From positions 13,866,334 through 13,930,333 of the forward strand of contig CM025849.1 of the NCBI GenBank assembly GCA_003952965.2: 64,000 bases of DNA, given 5' to 3'. The notes below the pieces were generated by a model. It searched no databases. It was not told the DNA's origin and worked only from the letters and a program-made list of their open reading frames with translations. How positions within the stretch are numbered: the stretch's first letter is position 1; each line of letters begins with the position of its first letter. Positions 34,897 through 45,875 of this stretch are shown in pieces. The DNA comes from Morella rubra. Its lineage: Eukaryota > Streptophyta > Magnoliopsida > Fagales > Myricaceae. A program made the position numbers and the translations under genes.

Positions 34897-36537
34897 TGTG
34901 CAGGTGAATGCCTGAAGGCGAGGCGAGCTTGATTACTACGTCTTAGAGATAGATGGAGTAACGGCGACTGTCCTTAGAGTTGAATATTTGGAGAAGTCGA
35001 TATGGTGTTCGTCATACGCAGAAGAGAGAGAAAGAAGGATGAGCGAGTACTTGGGTCTTGGCAACTTCCTGGAAGAAGACGAGTAATTTGCATAATAAGA
35101 AATATTGAAAGAGGTTAATGCATCGAAGCCGCGAGTGGGCTTCGCTGGCATTGCCTATGCAGCTGGATTACAATTTTTTAAAAGACTCGCGCCGGGAAAC
35201 GCCCAAAAGACGCAGGTGCTGAAGTCTAAAACTTCACGCGGATACGATAATCATAATCCTTGGGGGACTCGGGGAAGAATTTTTTTATAGGAGAAAATAA
35301 GAGTCCAAAGTCTTAAAAGTTACACAATTTTTTTATGCGAGTTTCAATTACTCTGACAATATGGTTGTCTTATAGGACTTAGTGCAGATTGATATGTTCC
35401 TAACTTGATCGAACAAAACAGTAATCTCATGTTATGAATAGGAATTTATTTCTGTAAAAAATATAAAACATTAAAATTGAACCTGAGAGAGTAGAAGAAG
35501 AACCCACATTTTTTATACAGAATGGAATATTTATAAAACCTAAATCATAAAAAATTCATATTTTTAATCAATACGAGACTAACACAATTTATACTCTAAC
35601 ATCCTTTTAAACTCAAAGTGAATAGGCGTGAGTTTGTAATAAGAGCATGTTTAAATAAAGATTCAAACGTGTCAAGTGGCTGGGACTTGGAGTTTTATTA
35701 AAGAAGATTTAGCAAGCGAGACTTTTTGGTGTATTTTGATGACTCATTTATTTGAATTAGGATCTTTTGTAATTTTTTATCTGAATTATATGATATAATT
35801 TAAAAAAAATAGATATATAACTTTATATTATTGTCAATGTAAAGTTTTGAATAGTATAAATTATAAATAAAGTTCAATTGTGTTTATCTCTCTTTAAATT
35901 ACACTATATAATTGAGATACAAAATTACATAAACTCATTTTTTTCTCCAATTGAAGAAAACAAAGTTAAAACTATACGAAGTAGAATCAAAACCATAGGC
36001 AGTTAGAACTAGTTGAATCAAGCCTTCCTGCGGAGAAGTCTGGGAGATCGTGGCTACCGCCATTTCCGAGTCTGTGAAATCTGGTTACAGTTTTCTTGGC
36101 GTGTGGACCCGGGTTGGGTTTATATGACTTTTGGGCAGATTGTGTGAGGCCTGCCGCTTGTGTGTGTGGCCATTTTAGTTTGCCCCGATGGTTTGTAACC
36201 TTCAAGGCCTACTGAATCGTGGTCGTCTTCGAAATTGCAGTATGGACCTTTCTGCACCCTGTAAATATATTGGCCTTAGAGGTCGATTATGTTCAACATC
36301 ATGTATTTCCTTCCATTATAAAATGAAATCCACCATTGCTTGGAAAAAAAAAAATGATTGATACAACATAATTGAATCCAGATTCATAAAAGTATGTATG
36401 TTATATGTATGTGCATAAAAGTTCATGGAAAATACCCTCAATTTTCAATTTCTTTGTAGGTCATGGATCTCGATAGTAATCGAGAGCATCACAGCGCAAG
36501 CATGGATGATATTCTGCTCTTGCTACTATCTTGTACA
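34897..36537. other. TNL-1 upstream region and paralogous spacer
   Basis: Bases 34897-35150 match the upstream region of TNL-4 (about 62335-62530 and 62780-62830), marking the two genes as recent duplicates with a shared promoter. Bases around 36030-36340 resemble about 51220-51310 and 43855-43990, so the far upstream DNA is also duplicated across the cluster. No independent gene is recognised. Confidence 0.6.
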
Positions 36538-37016
36538 CAAATTTATGCATCTATCAAGTCTCAAACGCTTTAGATTTTTGTTACTCGAAAGATCCGGAAT
36601 TTCTTGCAGGAATTTACATTCCATGAAATTCATACATGTCAAGTTCTGAAAAGAAAAAGATCATAGAAAGAACGTAGGCCAGCCTGAATTAAATCATATA
36701 TAGTTCAAAGAGGGAAATATTGGAAGTAAGAGTATACCTTAAAAGATGTCGCCTTAAATTCTTTGATGGAACTGTGACTCATATTAAGTTTAACAAGTTT
36801 CTCTCCACGAAAATTCAATGGTAGATCTTGTAGAGGATAGTTCGGCCAATTGAGCACTCTTAATTCATTAGATAGAAAATTAGGTCCTTCAGGAAAGCAT
36901 GCATTACGATTTATAAACAATCTGAGCCTTGTCATCTTCTTAAAGACTTTTGAACTCAAATGTATCAAATCTGGTTTTGGCAACTCTATCACTATACCTT
37001 CGACTTTGTTTGTTCC
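36538..37016 (-). pseudogene. TNL relic: first LRR exon and start of second
   Basis: Bases 36738-37016 encode a complete first LRR exon (GTNKVEGIVIELPKPDLIHL, FKKMTRLRLFINRNACFPEG, NELRVLNWPNYPLQDLP) with GT-AG ends. Bases 36538-36645 are the beginning of the second LRR exon (NLTCMNFMECKFLQEIPDL) and stop after about 36 codons at a break. It is almost identical to the TNL-2 exons at 41106-41385 and 40904-41011, so it came from a recent segmental duplication. No TIR or NB-ARC lies next to it. Interestingly, this relic keeps the frame that TNL-2 has lost in the same exon. Confidence 0.9.
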
Positions 37017-37309
37017 CTGATAAGACAATCAATAAGTATGCCAGCAAAATCAAATTTTACGAAGTTTTTCATAATGAAATGCTTGCTAGCTAGAATTATA
37101 AATTTTGATTGATGGGTATTACACTCAGCAGAAAGGAAACAAAACTTTTACTACGTACGTCCGTCTAGCTAGCTTTATAGGTTAATTTTCTTTCTAATAT
37201 TTTCAAGCTGAGCAATTTGCATTGATTACTCGAAAATCCAAGGTAAGAAATCACATTCCAAGTATCAAAACTTAGGTACTCCCCCCCCCCCCACCTTCAC
37301 ATCTGAAGT

Positions 37310-38150
37310 TATATTTATCTTTCAAGTCGGTTTCTCCCGTGTCAGTCATGGAAATGATTCTTCTCTGATTAAGTTTGATCTCCCTTCCTTTCCTCATTGT
37401 AATATACATTCCTCTCTGTATCTATCTGTTCTGTCCATCTCTGCAGTTGCATACAGCAGGGCTGACTCAATATACTTTGAGCCCTTAGACGGAAAGCTAA
37501 ATTTAGGTATTTTTAAAAATAATATAGTAATATAATAAATCTAATGTTAAATATAATTCTTTATTAATGGTTTTAAATTATTTTTGGTATAGCTTCAACA
37601 AATATAAAATTCTGCTTTAATTTACATATGGTTGAAATAGTTGCTTTACGTATCTTTTTTCTTTTTTTTTTTCTAAATCAAAATGCAGTTGTTGTTAAAA
37701 TAAGGCTTTTTTCAGTGTATAAAACAATAAAGATGTAACTTTTCATCCGAATCCCAAATGTATTGATATTAAAGGGAAAAAAAATCATGATAGTTTTGTA
37801 TGATTCCTTTGATTGTGGCTTCTCAAAATGATAAGGGAGTAATTAGTTAAGACCTTGATTTTTTTTTCTTCAACTAAGGCTAACGTTAATGCTTTGATTA
37901 TCTATAAGGCATACAATTGTGGAAAAATTCAAATGGAGCTATTGCCTTAAAAAAAGTATAATTTGAGTAATTCTGACTAATTGGCTTTCAAAAAATGATA
38001 AGAGTGTCAACATGGATCATGTGTCTTAATTTCCATTACATATACATTTTATATTATTGATTCTGAAATATTTTTCATATATTACCAAAATTGTTGTTTT
38101 TATTAAAAAAATTATAAGACTTCGTTGTAGGGCTGAGTAACTGTGATGTA
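37310..38150 (+). pseudogene. Duplicated 3' end of the plastid zinc-motif gene
   Basis: Bases 37326-37372 are a decayed copy of the last exon of the gene at 44842-45875 (expected GRFLPWQSWKRFFSG; here the Trp and Lys codons are altered and a stop appears). The homology continues to about 38150, matching about 45812-46735, including the shared stretch with TTAAGACCTTGATTTTTTTT and the AAGGCTAACGTTAA region. Its junction with TNL-derived DNA is near a C run at 37281-37292. Confidence 0.8.
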
Positions 38151-38244
38151 GGTGCTAGTTTGGCTAAAATTAGCACCGGCACAGTAAATCTCGATTGTCC
38201 AGATTTGATACCAGCATTGGCTTTTGCTGGTGCCGGTTAAACTA

Positions 38245-38424
38245 GGGGCGTTTGTTTGTCAAAATTTTAGAGATATATTCTCGAAATTTTAGGAATCTTT
38301 ACTTTATTGAAATTTATTGAGGCTTGTGAAAGGTAAAGTATGTATGTGTAAAAGTTAAAAAATTGGAGTGTTTGTTTTGCTGAAAATTTCTATGCCCCAA
38401 AATATTGGGGAAACAAACGACACC
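38245..38424. mobile_element. Tourist-like MITE
   Basis: 180 bp. The left end GGGGCGTTTGTTTGTC and the right end, reverse-complemented GGTGTCGTTTGTTTCC, form imperfect inverted repeats of the GGG-N-GTTTGTTT type seen in PIF/Harbinger MITEs. It is flanked by CTA on the left and TAA on the right, so the target duplication is degraded. No coding capacity. Confidence 0.55.
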
Positions 38425-39740
38425 TAAAATGAAAACCAAAAATTCACATATTCGCAAAAAACCATCATAGATTAGCTACAGACGTGCGAAAAAAACCTTC
38501 ACAGATTCACAATTTGACAATGAAGAAACACCATCACAAATTCACAAACCGTCAGACGTGCCATTGGAGAAGAAATCCACGAAAAGAAAAAATAAAATTT
38601 AAAAACTCATCATTAAAAGCAATGAAGAAACGGAAAAAGATTAGGTGGAAAAGAGATCTGTTCAAAGATAACCTCATAACCAAAAGGCACGGTAGATTTA
38701 TGTTTTGAGATTGAAGGGACAAGATTCAGACACCTTATTTAATGAGTACTGATCGGCTTGGGACGATTTGGCTCAGCTTGCGTTCTTTGGTTTTTTTTTT
38801 TTTTTTCCCCTTCCCCCTTTCGTGAAACTGTGAAAGTTTCCAGTCCGCTTCTTTCCCATTCTTTTCTCCTTTTCATTCTTATCCCTGCAGTTGCTCTTCT
38901 CCCCTGGCCGGACAGATTTCCTCCCCTCTTTTATCCTTGAATTTTCTTTTATCTTCTATCCTTCCATTCTCTTATCCTTGAATTTGCTATATTCTCTTCC
39001 TATTTGGTTGCTGCAGATTTCAAAAAGCGACCCACTGATCTAAAATAAAACATAGAACATGACTTCATCCACTTCCACATCGATGAGCAGGGTTCTAGAG
39101 GAAAAAGTATATGTTTTTGCGGGATGAGAGCTGAACACCGTCACAATTGCAACTAGTCTGCTACTCTGGATACAAATGCTTAGTGGCTAAATTGTTGTCC
39201 CGTTCTTTTCTTCTAGTGTAACATTGAAGTCAAGGGAACTGTGAGGTTGTCATCAAGCTCAGTACTTTTGGGGAGAGATTCCACCAGCGTCAAGGCAAAG
39301 AGTCACAACCAAAAAACCCATAACCATTTCCCAACTCGCATTCCAATGAGATCAGCTAAACCTGAGAAGGGGTGTAAACAACCATCATCTCCTGGACACA
39401 GAGAGAGAACCTTGCAAGAAGACCAGAGCAGCTTTCCTGTTTATTGTGATGTTGAGCAGCTGGAAAGAGAAAAAATGGCGAAGAAGAAGCCGTTCGGGAG
39501 AGAGAAAAGAAAAGTGTGTTGGGGAAGACGAGAAATACGCAAGGAAAAAAGTGGTGCGGAACTGCTTGGTTAAGCCGAGTCGAGCCGTTATCTTTGTCTC
39601 ATGTCTAATTGAATGACGTGTCTAAATATTATCCATTAGATTTAAGAAATAGAATCTAGACCGTCCCTTTGATAATCTTTGAATATAACTCTTTGTACTG
39701 AATCTTTTCCCATGAAGAAACACCATCACAAAACGGCAGC
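38425..39740. other. Unassigned spacer bounded by a 21-nt direct repeat
   Basis: No gene recognised. An identical 21-nt word beginning ATGAAGAAACACCATCACAA occurs at 38520-38540 and 39712-39732, enclosing about 1.17 kb. It could be the target duplication of a long insertion or the footprint of a local rearrangement. The interior has a poly-T run (38792-38806) and CT-rich DNA but no end structure I can name. Confidence 0.45.
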
Positions 39741-42700
39741 TCAACTGCTAAGGTGGGCGACGAAACCTAAAATTTCGATTTTGGGCCCTGTATTGGCAGA
39801 AATGACGGTACATACTACAATGCCCTTGCTCTTAGCCGCATCCTTCCTCTCCACTTGTATTTTATATGAATTTTCGATTTCTATCCTCCTCATAGAGGCT
39901 GAAGCAGCAGTCTGGAATCTTATTTCCTGGAAATACGATGCCCCATGAATGGTCGTAGCAACTCTGTTAAAAGAATATATCATCAAATTTTCGAAAATAG
40001 TACATCTATAAGTCAAGGCACACACTAATGCAAACATGAGAGCATGAGTGAGAGAGAGAGAGAGACCTGATCAGAATCTGGTTTTGGCACATGATTCTCT
40101 ATATTCAAATGCATTTTGTGGCATCCGGACAAGTCAATCCAGTCTAGCTTTTTACAGTCGCTTGTACTGAATTGAAATCTTTTTACTACTTCCGGAAAAC
40201 TTTCCAATGAATTGCATCCTCCAGCATATACCGCTTTATGTTTGGTGGAAGTTCTGAAATTTCTTGAAGCTTCTCGCAATATTGCAAATGAAGTTTCCTC
40301 AATCCATCCAATCTTTTGATGCTTGCATGAAGCTTGGCTATATCACTTCTTGATAGATTTAAATCCAAAAATCTGGAGGTGTCCACCAACTGATCTGAAC
40401 GAGATTTGCTAAACTGTAGAAACTTTAAATCTATCCACCACAATGGGGTGTTGATTTTGCAGCTGATGAAATCTTATTTTCCCATGTAGGCACAGCAGAT
40501 GCACTTGCGGAACATTCTCCATTATACTCCAATTCATTTCCAATCTCTTAACCTTCCGACAACCAACGATCAAAATACTCGCTAGATTTGGCATCTGAAA
40601 AATGCTACTTGGAAGAGAGACAAGATTTTTGCACCCGGAAACGTTAAATTTTTTGAGTCCTGTGAGAAACCCAAAGGATGAAGGCAATTCATATGTGCCA
40701 TTGCATTCTAACTTAATTAACTCTAAATTTTTCATTTCGCACCCGATTTCAGGAAAGTACTTGAGGCTTAGGCAACCACTAAGTTGAAGTTCCAACAAGG
40801 ATGGCAACTCGAGGCGTATGGGAAAAGAGGAAAGGCTAGAGCAGTCTAAAAGCGACAAAATTTGAAGCTTCTCAAGGAATCCAACAGAGTGATGAACCCC
40901 AACCAAATTTATGCATCTATCAAGTCTCAAACGCGTTAGATTTTTGTTACTTGAAAGATCCGGAATTTCTTGCAGGAATTTACATTCCATGAAATTCATA
41001 CATGTCAAGTTCTGAAAAGAAAAAGGATCATAGAAAGAACTTAGGCCAGACTGAATTAAATCATATATAGTTCAAAGAGGGAAATATTGGAAGTAAAATT
41101 TATACCTTAAAAGATCTCGCCTTAAATTCTTTGATGGGACTGTGACTCATATTAAGTTCAACAAGTTTCTCTCCACGAAAATTCGATGGTAGATCTTGTA
41201 GAGGATAGTTCCGGCCAATTGAGCACTCTTAACTCATTAGATAGAAAATTCGGTCCTTCAGGAAAGCATGCATTACGATTTATAAACAGTCTGAGCCTTG
41301 TCATCTTCTTAAAGACTTTTGAACTCAAGTGTATCAAGTCCGGTTTTGGCAACTCTATCACTATGCCTTCGACTTTGTTTGTTCCCTAATAAGACAATCA
41401 ATAAGTATGCCAGCAAAATCAAATTTTATGAAGCTTTTCATAATGAAATGCTTGCTAGCTAGAATTATAATTTTTGATTGATGGGTAATTATTGCACTCA
41501 GCAGAAAGGAAACAAACTTTTACTACGTACGTCCGTCTAGCTAGCTTTATAGGTTATTTTTCTTTCTAATATTTTCAAGCTGAGCAATTTGCATTGATTA
41601 CTCGAAAATCCAAGGTAAGAAATCACATTCCAAGCATCAAAACTTAGGTACTTTTTTCCCCCACTTCACATCCGAATCTCCTAATTTTCATAGGACAGAA
41701 TTAAAAAAGACATTTTACTTGTTATATATATAGAACCATATTTTTTTTTCCAAAATAGAATAAAGAAAAGATAGGCATGATGAGTTTAGTTCATATATCC
41801 TCACTTCACCATTTTTATATAAATAGTAAATATTTTCTACTAGCTAGGTTTCACTCTTAAAATTAAAGAACAAAATTAAAAAAATAAAATAAAGAATTCG
41901 ACTTACCGTATTATCTTCCAATACATGCCGAATGTCTTCATGAAACCACCATCTACTTCGTTCACCAGGTTTGTCTAATTCTTGTCGAACAACTTCTCTA
42001 CCCATATCTCGTAGCAAATCGTGCATCCTCAATCTCTCAAATTTAATACTTATGAGACACTTATCTATAAGCTTCTTGATGTAGAAGAGACAATTGTCCA
42101 ATATCTTAATGACACGATCTACATCAGCTCCTATGAAGAAACATGCAATGTCCAAGAAAATTTTCTTTGCACGATTATCCAATCTGTTATAACTTATTTT
42201 AAGTATCTCTTGGATATTGGGATTAAGAATTTCTTTGTAGCTTTCCAATGCACTTTTCCATTGCTGCATGTCACTGCCAGATCTGAACCCAGTACTGTTA
42301 ATACTAGTGGAAGACCCTTCGGATAACCCATCACATCTTCTGTGACTTCAACAAAATTATCATCAGGTTTGTCTCGATGGAAGGCATGCCAACTGAAGAG
42401 CTGAAAAGCTTCGTTGTGATCCAATTCCTGTGTCATGTACTGCAAATCAACTCCATGCTCATTGAGTAAATGCTTATCTCTTATGTTACAATTATTCTAC
42501 TTCCCAAACCAAACCAATCACATACTCCGACTAGTTTTTCTAATTGTTTCGACTCGCCCACATCATCAAGAATTAAAAGAACCTTTTTGAAGCAAAGTTT
42601 GTTCTTTATCTCACTAATTCCTTGATCCTCGTTATGAACTTTTAAAGTTGAATCCTCTAAAACCTCAGACAGAAGTGTCTTTTGTAGACGGGCAATGCCA

Positions 42701-42987
42701 TTCTCTCTTTTAGAAATTGTTTGAATGTCTCCAAGAAAACAACTACCGTCGAATTGATAAGCAACAGCGTTGTAGACTGCTTTAGCAACTATTGTCTTAC
42801 CAATCCCATCGACTCTAAAGATCCCTGCCATGTGTACCACATCGTGGCTTTGAATACTCAAAAGTGAAATAATGTCCCAGACACGTGACTCTATCCAATT
42901 GGAAACTTGGCAACGTATAAGCATTCACGCCACACTGTTGATCTTGAAACCCGTTGAACGATTTCGTCGATAAATTCAGATTACTTC
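39741..42987 (-). pseudogene. TNL-2: NB-ARC-LRR resistance gene without TIR, frame-damaged
   Basis: Exons on the minus strand: NB-ARC 41907-42987, LRR-1 41106-41385, LRR-2 40067-41011 and C-terminal (C-JID) about 39750-39963. The NB-ARC shows a poor P-loop (GIFRVDGIGKTIVAKAVYN, with Arg and Asp where relatives have Gly and Gly), kinase-2 VLLILDDV, GLPLVLTVLGSD and MHDLLRDMGREVVRQE with an intact MHD. LRR-2 carries leucine-rich units such as LSSFPIRLELPSLLELQLSG and PSSFGFLTGLKKFNVSGCKN. Frame breaks occur after SRIIVT, after the GLPL region, in LRR-1 and twice in LRR-2. There is no TIR exon upstream: intron DNA matching TNL-3 intron 1 runs to about 43575 and then joins promoter-type DNA. So the TIR exon was deleted. 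Confidence 0.88.
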
Positions 42988-43022
42988 CTGGCAAAACAAA
43001 TTAAGCATAACATTGATTTAAT

Positions 43023-43039
43023 AAGATACTTAATGGTAA
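43023..43039. repeat. Target-site duplication, left of SINE
   Basis: AAGATACTTAATGGTAA; repeated as AAGATACTTAATGGCAA at 43310-43326 with one difference. The empty site in TNL-3 (about 49569-49585) has AAGATATTTAATGGCAA once. Confidence 0.9.
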
Positions 43040-43309
43040 CCCCAAGGGGTTGGCTTGAGTGGTCAAAGCTTAGGGCTAAGGGGTGTGCTTCCCCTGTGGT
43101 CTCAAGTTCGAATCTCCTCAGGTGCAAACAATTCTTTGGGACTACTCCCACAGCGAAAAGCTGGATTTAACTGGCATGCGCGGCTTAGGAAGGCTGCCCG
43201 GCTCGGAATTTGTCGTGGCATAAAATTCAACTCGTGCGTATACTGGGCAAGTTCGTCCAAACTCGGTGCACGTGAATGGGTGCCCGGATTTCCCTCGTAA
43301 CCTAAAAAA
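43040..43309 (+). mobile_element. tRNA-derived SINE
   Basis: A 270-bp retroposon. The A box TGGCTTGAGTGG (43051-43062) and B box GTTCGAATC (43106-43114) lie about 55 bases apart, as in a tRNA-type pol III promoter. The 3' end is CCTAAAAAAA, and a 17-bp target duplication surrounds it. It sits in the intron upstream of the TNL-2 NB-ARC exon, and the paralogous intron of TNL-3 lacks it. SINEs need a partner LINE for movement. Family name not assigned. Confidence 0.9.
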
Positions 43310-43625
43310 AAGATACTTAATGGCAATGGTAGGCTATGAGTAGAAATTATTAACAAAATACGTGCGCCCCCTCTTAAGCAAATTCGAGAAGTGAACGGGC
43401 TAAAAGAGTTATTATAGTTTTTTTTTTCCTCGTCTTGGTTGGGACTAAATTCTTCTGTTGTCCATTAAACTTCATAAAGAAATCAGCGTGTTGCTGCTAT
43501 ATTTAAACCGTCAGTTAAAAGGTGTTGATTTAAGCGTGATTTTCATGAAATCCAACTCGAAAAGAGTCGTACGTACGCGCCTCCTAATTTGACTAACTGG
43601 TGTAATTTCTTCCCAGGAGAAGTTT

Positions 43626-43700
43626 TTTTTTTTTTTGTCCTAGAAACATATCATTTCATTGATGTTGAAATACTAGAGCTTACACAAGTTCATAACAGGA
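43626..43700 (-). mobile_element. Possible 3' tail of a LINE
   Basis: Read on the minus strand, AT-rich DNA with ATCAATGAAATGATATG is followed by a 12-16 base A run, the look of a truncated plant LINE 3' end. No reverse-transcriptase sequence and no clear target duplication are visible, so this is weak. Confidence 0.3.
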
Positions 43701-44177
43701 GATGAAGTCAAGGGATACGTTAACCAGTGAAACAATTCGCAGCTGCCCATTTAACAAGAAGATAGGGCCTGTTGATTCAACTAACGGGGGATCAACGGAT
43801 GGACCAATTAGAGAAAGCAAGAAACAAAACAACAAGAGGAGCAACAAGAGCTGATTTGTAACCTTTAAGGCCTACTGGATTGCAGCCTTTAGGGTCTTAG
43901 AAATTGTGTTGGTACCCTTACTGTCTATAAGTTTATGGGCTTTAAGGCCTTCTGGATTATGGCCCTTCGGTCCTTGAAAATGTTATAGTGGGCCTTTGTG
44001 CTCCATTTGAATGTTACCAACTAATGGATGGCTCTGTATTCAGCACTTATATTTCCCTCTATGAATTGAACTCCACCGTTACTTAGAAAGAGAGAGAAAT
44101 TAAACTTAACAAGAGAATAAAGTTTCATGACTGGCACGAGAGAAATCCAGCTACCAGACAAAATATATAGATTTTAC

Positions 44178-44352
44178 AGCGCCTTTGGTTTCACAATTTT
44201 AATAAAATTGTGTTGATGTTAAAACAGAAATAGTATTGAAATTGATAAATAGATAATAAAAGTAAAATTAAAATTTTAAAGTGTCTATTGAAATTTGTGT
44301 TGGTGTTAAATTTTTAATAAAAATTTACAAAAATTTTCAAAAGCCGAACGCT
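44178..44352. mobile_element. Small AT-rich MITE
   Basis: The left end AGCGCCTTTGGTTT and the right end, reverse-complemented AGCGTTCGGCTTTT, form imperfect inverted repeats around a 175-bp AT-rich body. The body resembles 63857-64000, which has a similar AATAAAAGTAAA and AAAATTTT core. Confidence 0.55.
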
Positions 44353-44841
44353 ATGTTAGACATAAATGCTAAGCTAACCAACTGCAGACAGAAGACACTG
44401 TACAGAGCACCCGACGAAGAAGCATGCCCCATCCGACTAGCGACTCTCTCTCACCAAAGCTAACCTCGTGTTTTTTGCTAAGCACAAAGCTGACCCCTTT
44501 ATTACACCATCACTAACCATTGGGCCGACTCCGAAGGGCATGAGGCATAAGCTTGAAATCTAAACACTTCCAATTTTCACAATTCACGAAAAGCATAGAG
44601 CATTGGGCCGATTAACAACATCATTACTCTATCTCAATTTTCACACTGTTTCCGAATTCATTGGGCTTTTTATAATCGGAAAAGTGGACCAAGAGACGCC
44701 CACGAATGTAATCCAGACCAAATATAGCCAACGTAGCCCAATTTAGACGGTCCAGAGTCCAAAGTCTAGACAATCCACTTCTCCACCGAGTCTGAGACCC
44801 TGTGGCTCAGCCTCTCTGACAGCCTTCCACACTCTTTGGCA

Positions 44842-45875
44842 ATGGAAACCTTGGGCTCTTCAGTCTCTTTGTCGCTTCTGCACACAGACTCCAACCTCAA
44901 AGCACTCTCCCTTCGCAACCAGAGCACAAAACCCCATCCCATCCTTATTTCACAGAAAAGCTGCACCGTTCGACTGGAAATCGAAGATTGAAGACCGGGA
45001 CTGCAGTGATTCAAGATGTTTCGGCAGTGACAAGTCCAACGGGAGTCGAGGTCACCTGGCAAATAGTTGTGGGTGCCGCTGGTAATAAAATCGTCATTGT
45101 TGTGATCTACGGTCAAAATAATATTGGGATTTCTAATAATTCGCTAAAGTTACCCACATAATTTAGTGGATTTTATTCTGCATCTTATGGTGACAGAGAC
45201 GTTTCTTTTGTTCCATATTGAATTGAACGCTAGAAATCTATGTTTGTGCAGCCGGAGTTACACCTTTCGTGGTGGCAGGGATTGAGTTTGGCAAAAGAAT
45301 AGTATGCACATATTTGGACTACGTTAATGAAAAGGTATAAATACAAAATGGTATATGGAAAAATTGAATTAGTGGTAGTGATAACAAAAATAAAAAATTA
45401 GTCCTTCCAATTTTACAAAAATATAAAATCAATCCTTGATAAAGAAGCATCGGTAAACAAAAGTGGAATAGAGAGACTAATTTTATATTTTTGTTATTAT
45501 AAAGACTAATTCAATTTTCACATATACTACATATTTATCCCTAATAAAAAAAATAACTGTCAAAGATTTTGCATTGAAAGGAAAAACAAAAAAAAAAATC
45601 TTGATCTTTGTTCTGTCTTTAAAAAGGTTGTCTTATTTCGGCTATGTGGGCAGATGGCACAAAGAAGTTGTGAAGTGTGTGGAGGATCGGGGTTGGTTCA
45701 GAGAGACAAGTACTATTTTCTATGCCCCAGATGTGGTGTGTTTTCTTTGTTGGGTGCTCTGTTTCTGTACAGGGTCTTCTTTCTGCAGTTTGTGGCAGTT
45801 TGTGTATAAATTCATCTTTATCTTTCAGGTAGGTTTCTCCCGTGGCAGTCGTGGAAAAGATTCTTCTCTGGTTAA
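44842..45875 (+). CDS. Small plastid-type protein with CxxC...CxxC zinc motif
   Basis: Four exons: 44842-45081, 45252-45301, 45654-45735 and 45829-45875, all GT-AG and phase-compatible. The N-terminus (METLGSSVSLSLLHTDSNLK) is Ser-rich and looks like a chloroplast transit peptide. Then come GVEVTWQIVVGA, AGVTPFVVAGIEFGKRI (one hydrophobic segment, possibly membrane), SCEVCGGSGLVQRD, YFLCPRCG (paired CxxC, likely zinc) and the end FLPWQSWKRFFSG. I recognise this as a conserved plant family of about 130-140 residues but cannot give a confirmed function. Exon 1 carries one apparent missing base between CTVRLEI and KTGTAVIQDV; with it the protein would be 139 residues. It lies on the opposite strand from the surrounding TNLs, and its last exon was copied to 37326-37372. 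Confidence 0.8.
45333..45542. mobile_element. MITE in intron 2 of the plastid gene
   Basis: About 210 bp. The left end AAGGTATAAATAC with GAAAAATTGAATTAGT and the right end, reverse-complemented AGGGATAAATATG with GAAAATTGAATTAGT, form long imperfect inverted repeats. Non-coding and lies wholly within the intron 45302-45653. Target duplication not resolved. Confidence 0.65.

Larger units (their letters stand above)
43310..44841. other. Rearranged spacer between TNL-2 and the plastid gene
   Basis: 43310-43575 matches TNL-3 intron 1. At about 43575 it jumps to DNA resembling the TNL-3 promoter (about 50810-50860), the scar of the TIR-exon loss. From 43625 comes a T run and a stretch that could be a LINE tail, then DNA shared with about 36190-36340, then a MITE at 44178-44352. 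No gene seen. Confidence 0.6.

Noticed and set aside
37281-37292. C homopolymer at a duplication junction
   Set aside because: Homopolymer length is unreliable in this assembly, and the junction is better defined by flanking homology.
39241-39573. 110-codon plus-strand frame rich in Lys and Arg
   Set aside because: No family resemblance; lies in the unassigned spacer with the 21-nt repeat.
40048-40066. GA dinucleotide runs next to the LRR-2 donors (also at 55185-55205)
   Set aside because: Simple repeats inherited with the duplicated intron start; no evidence of function.
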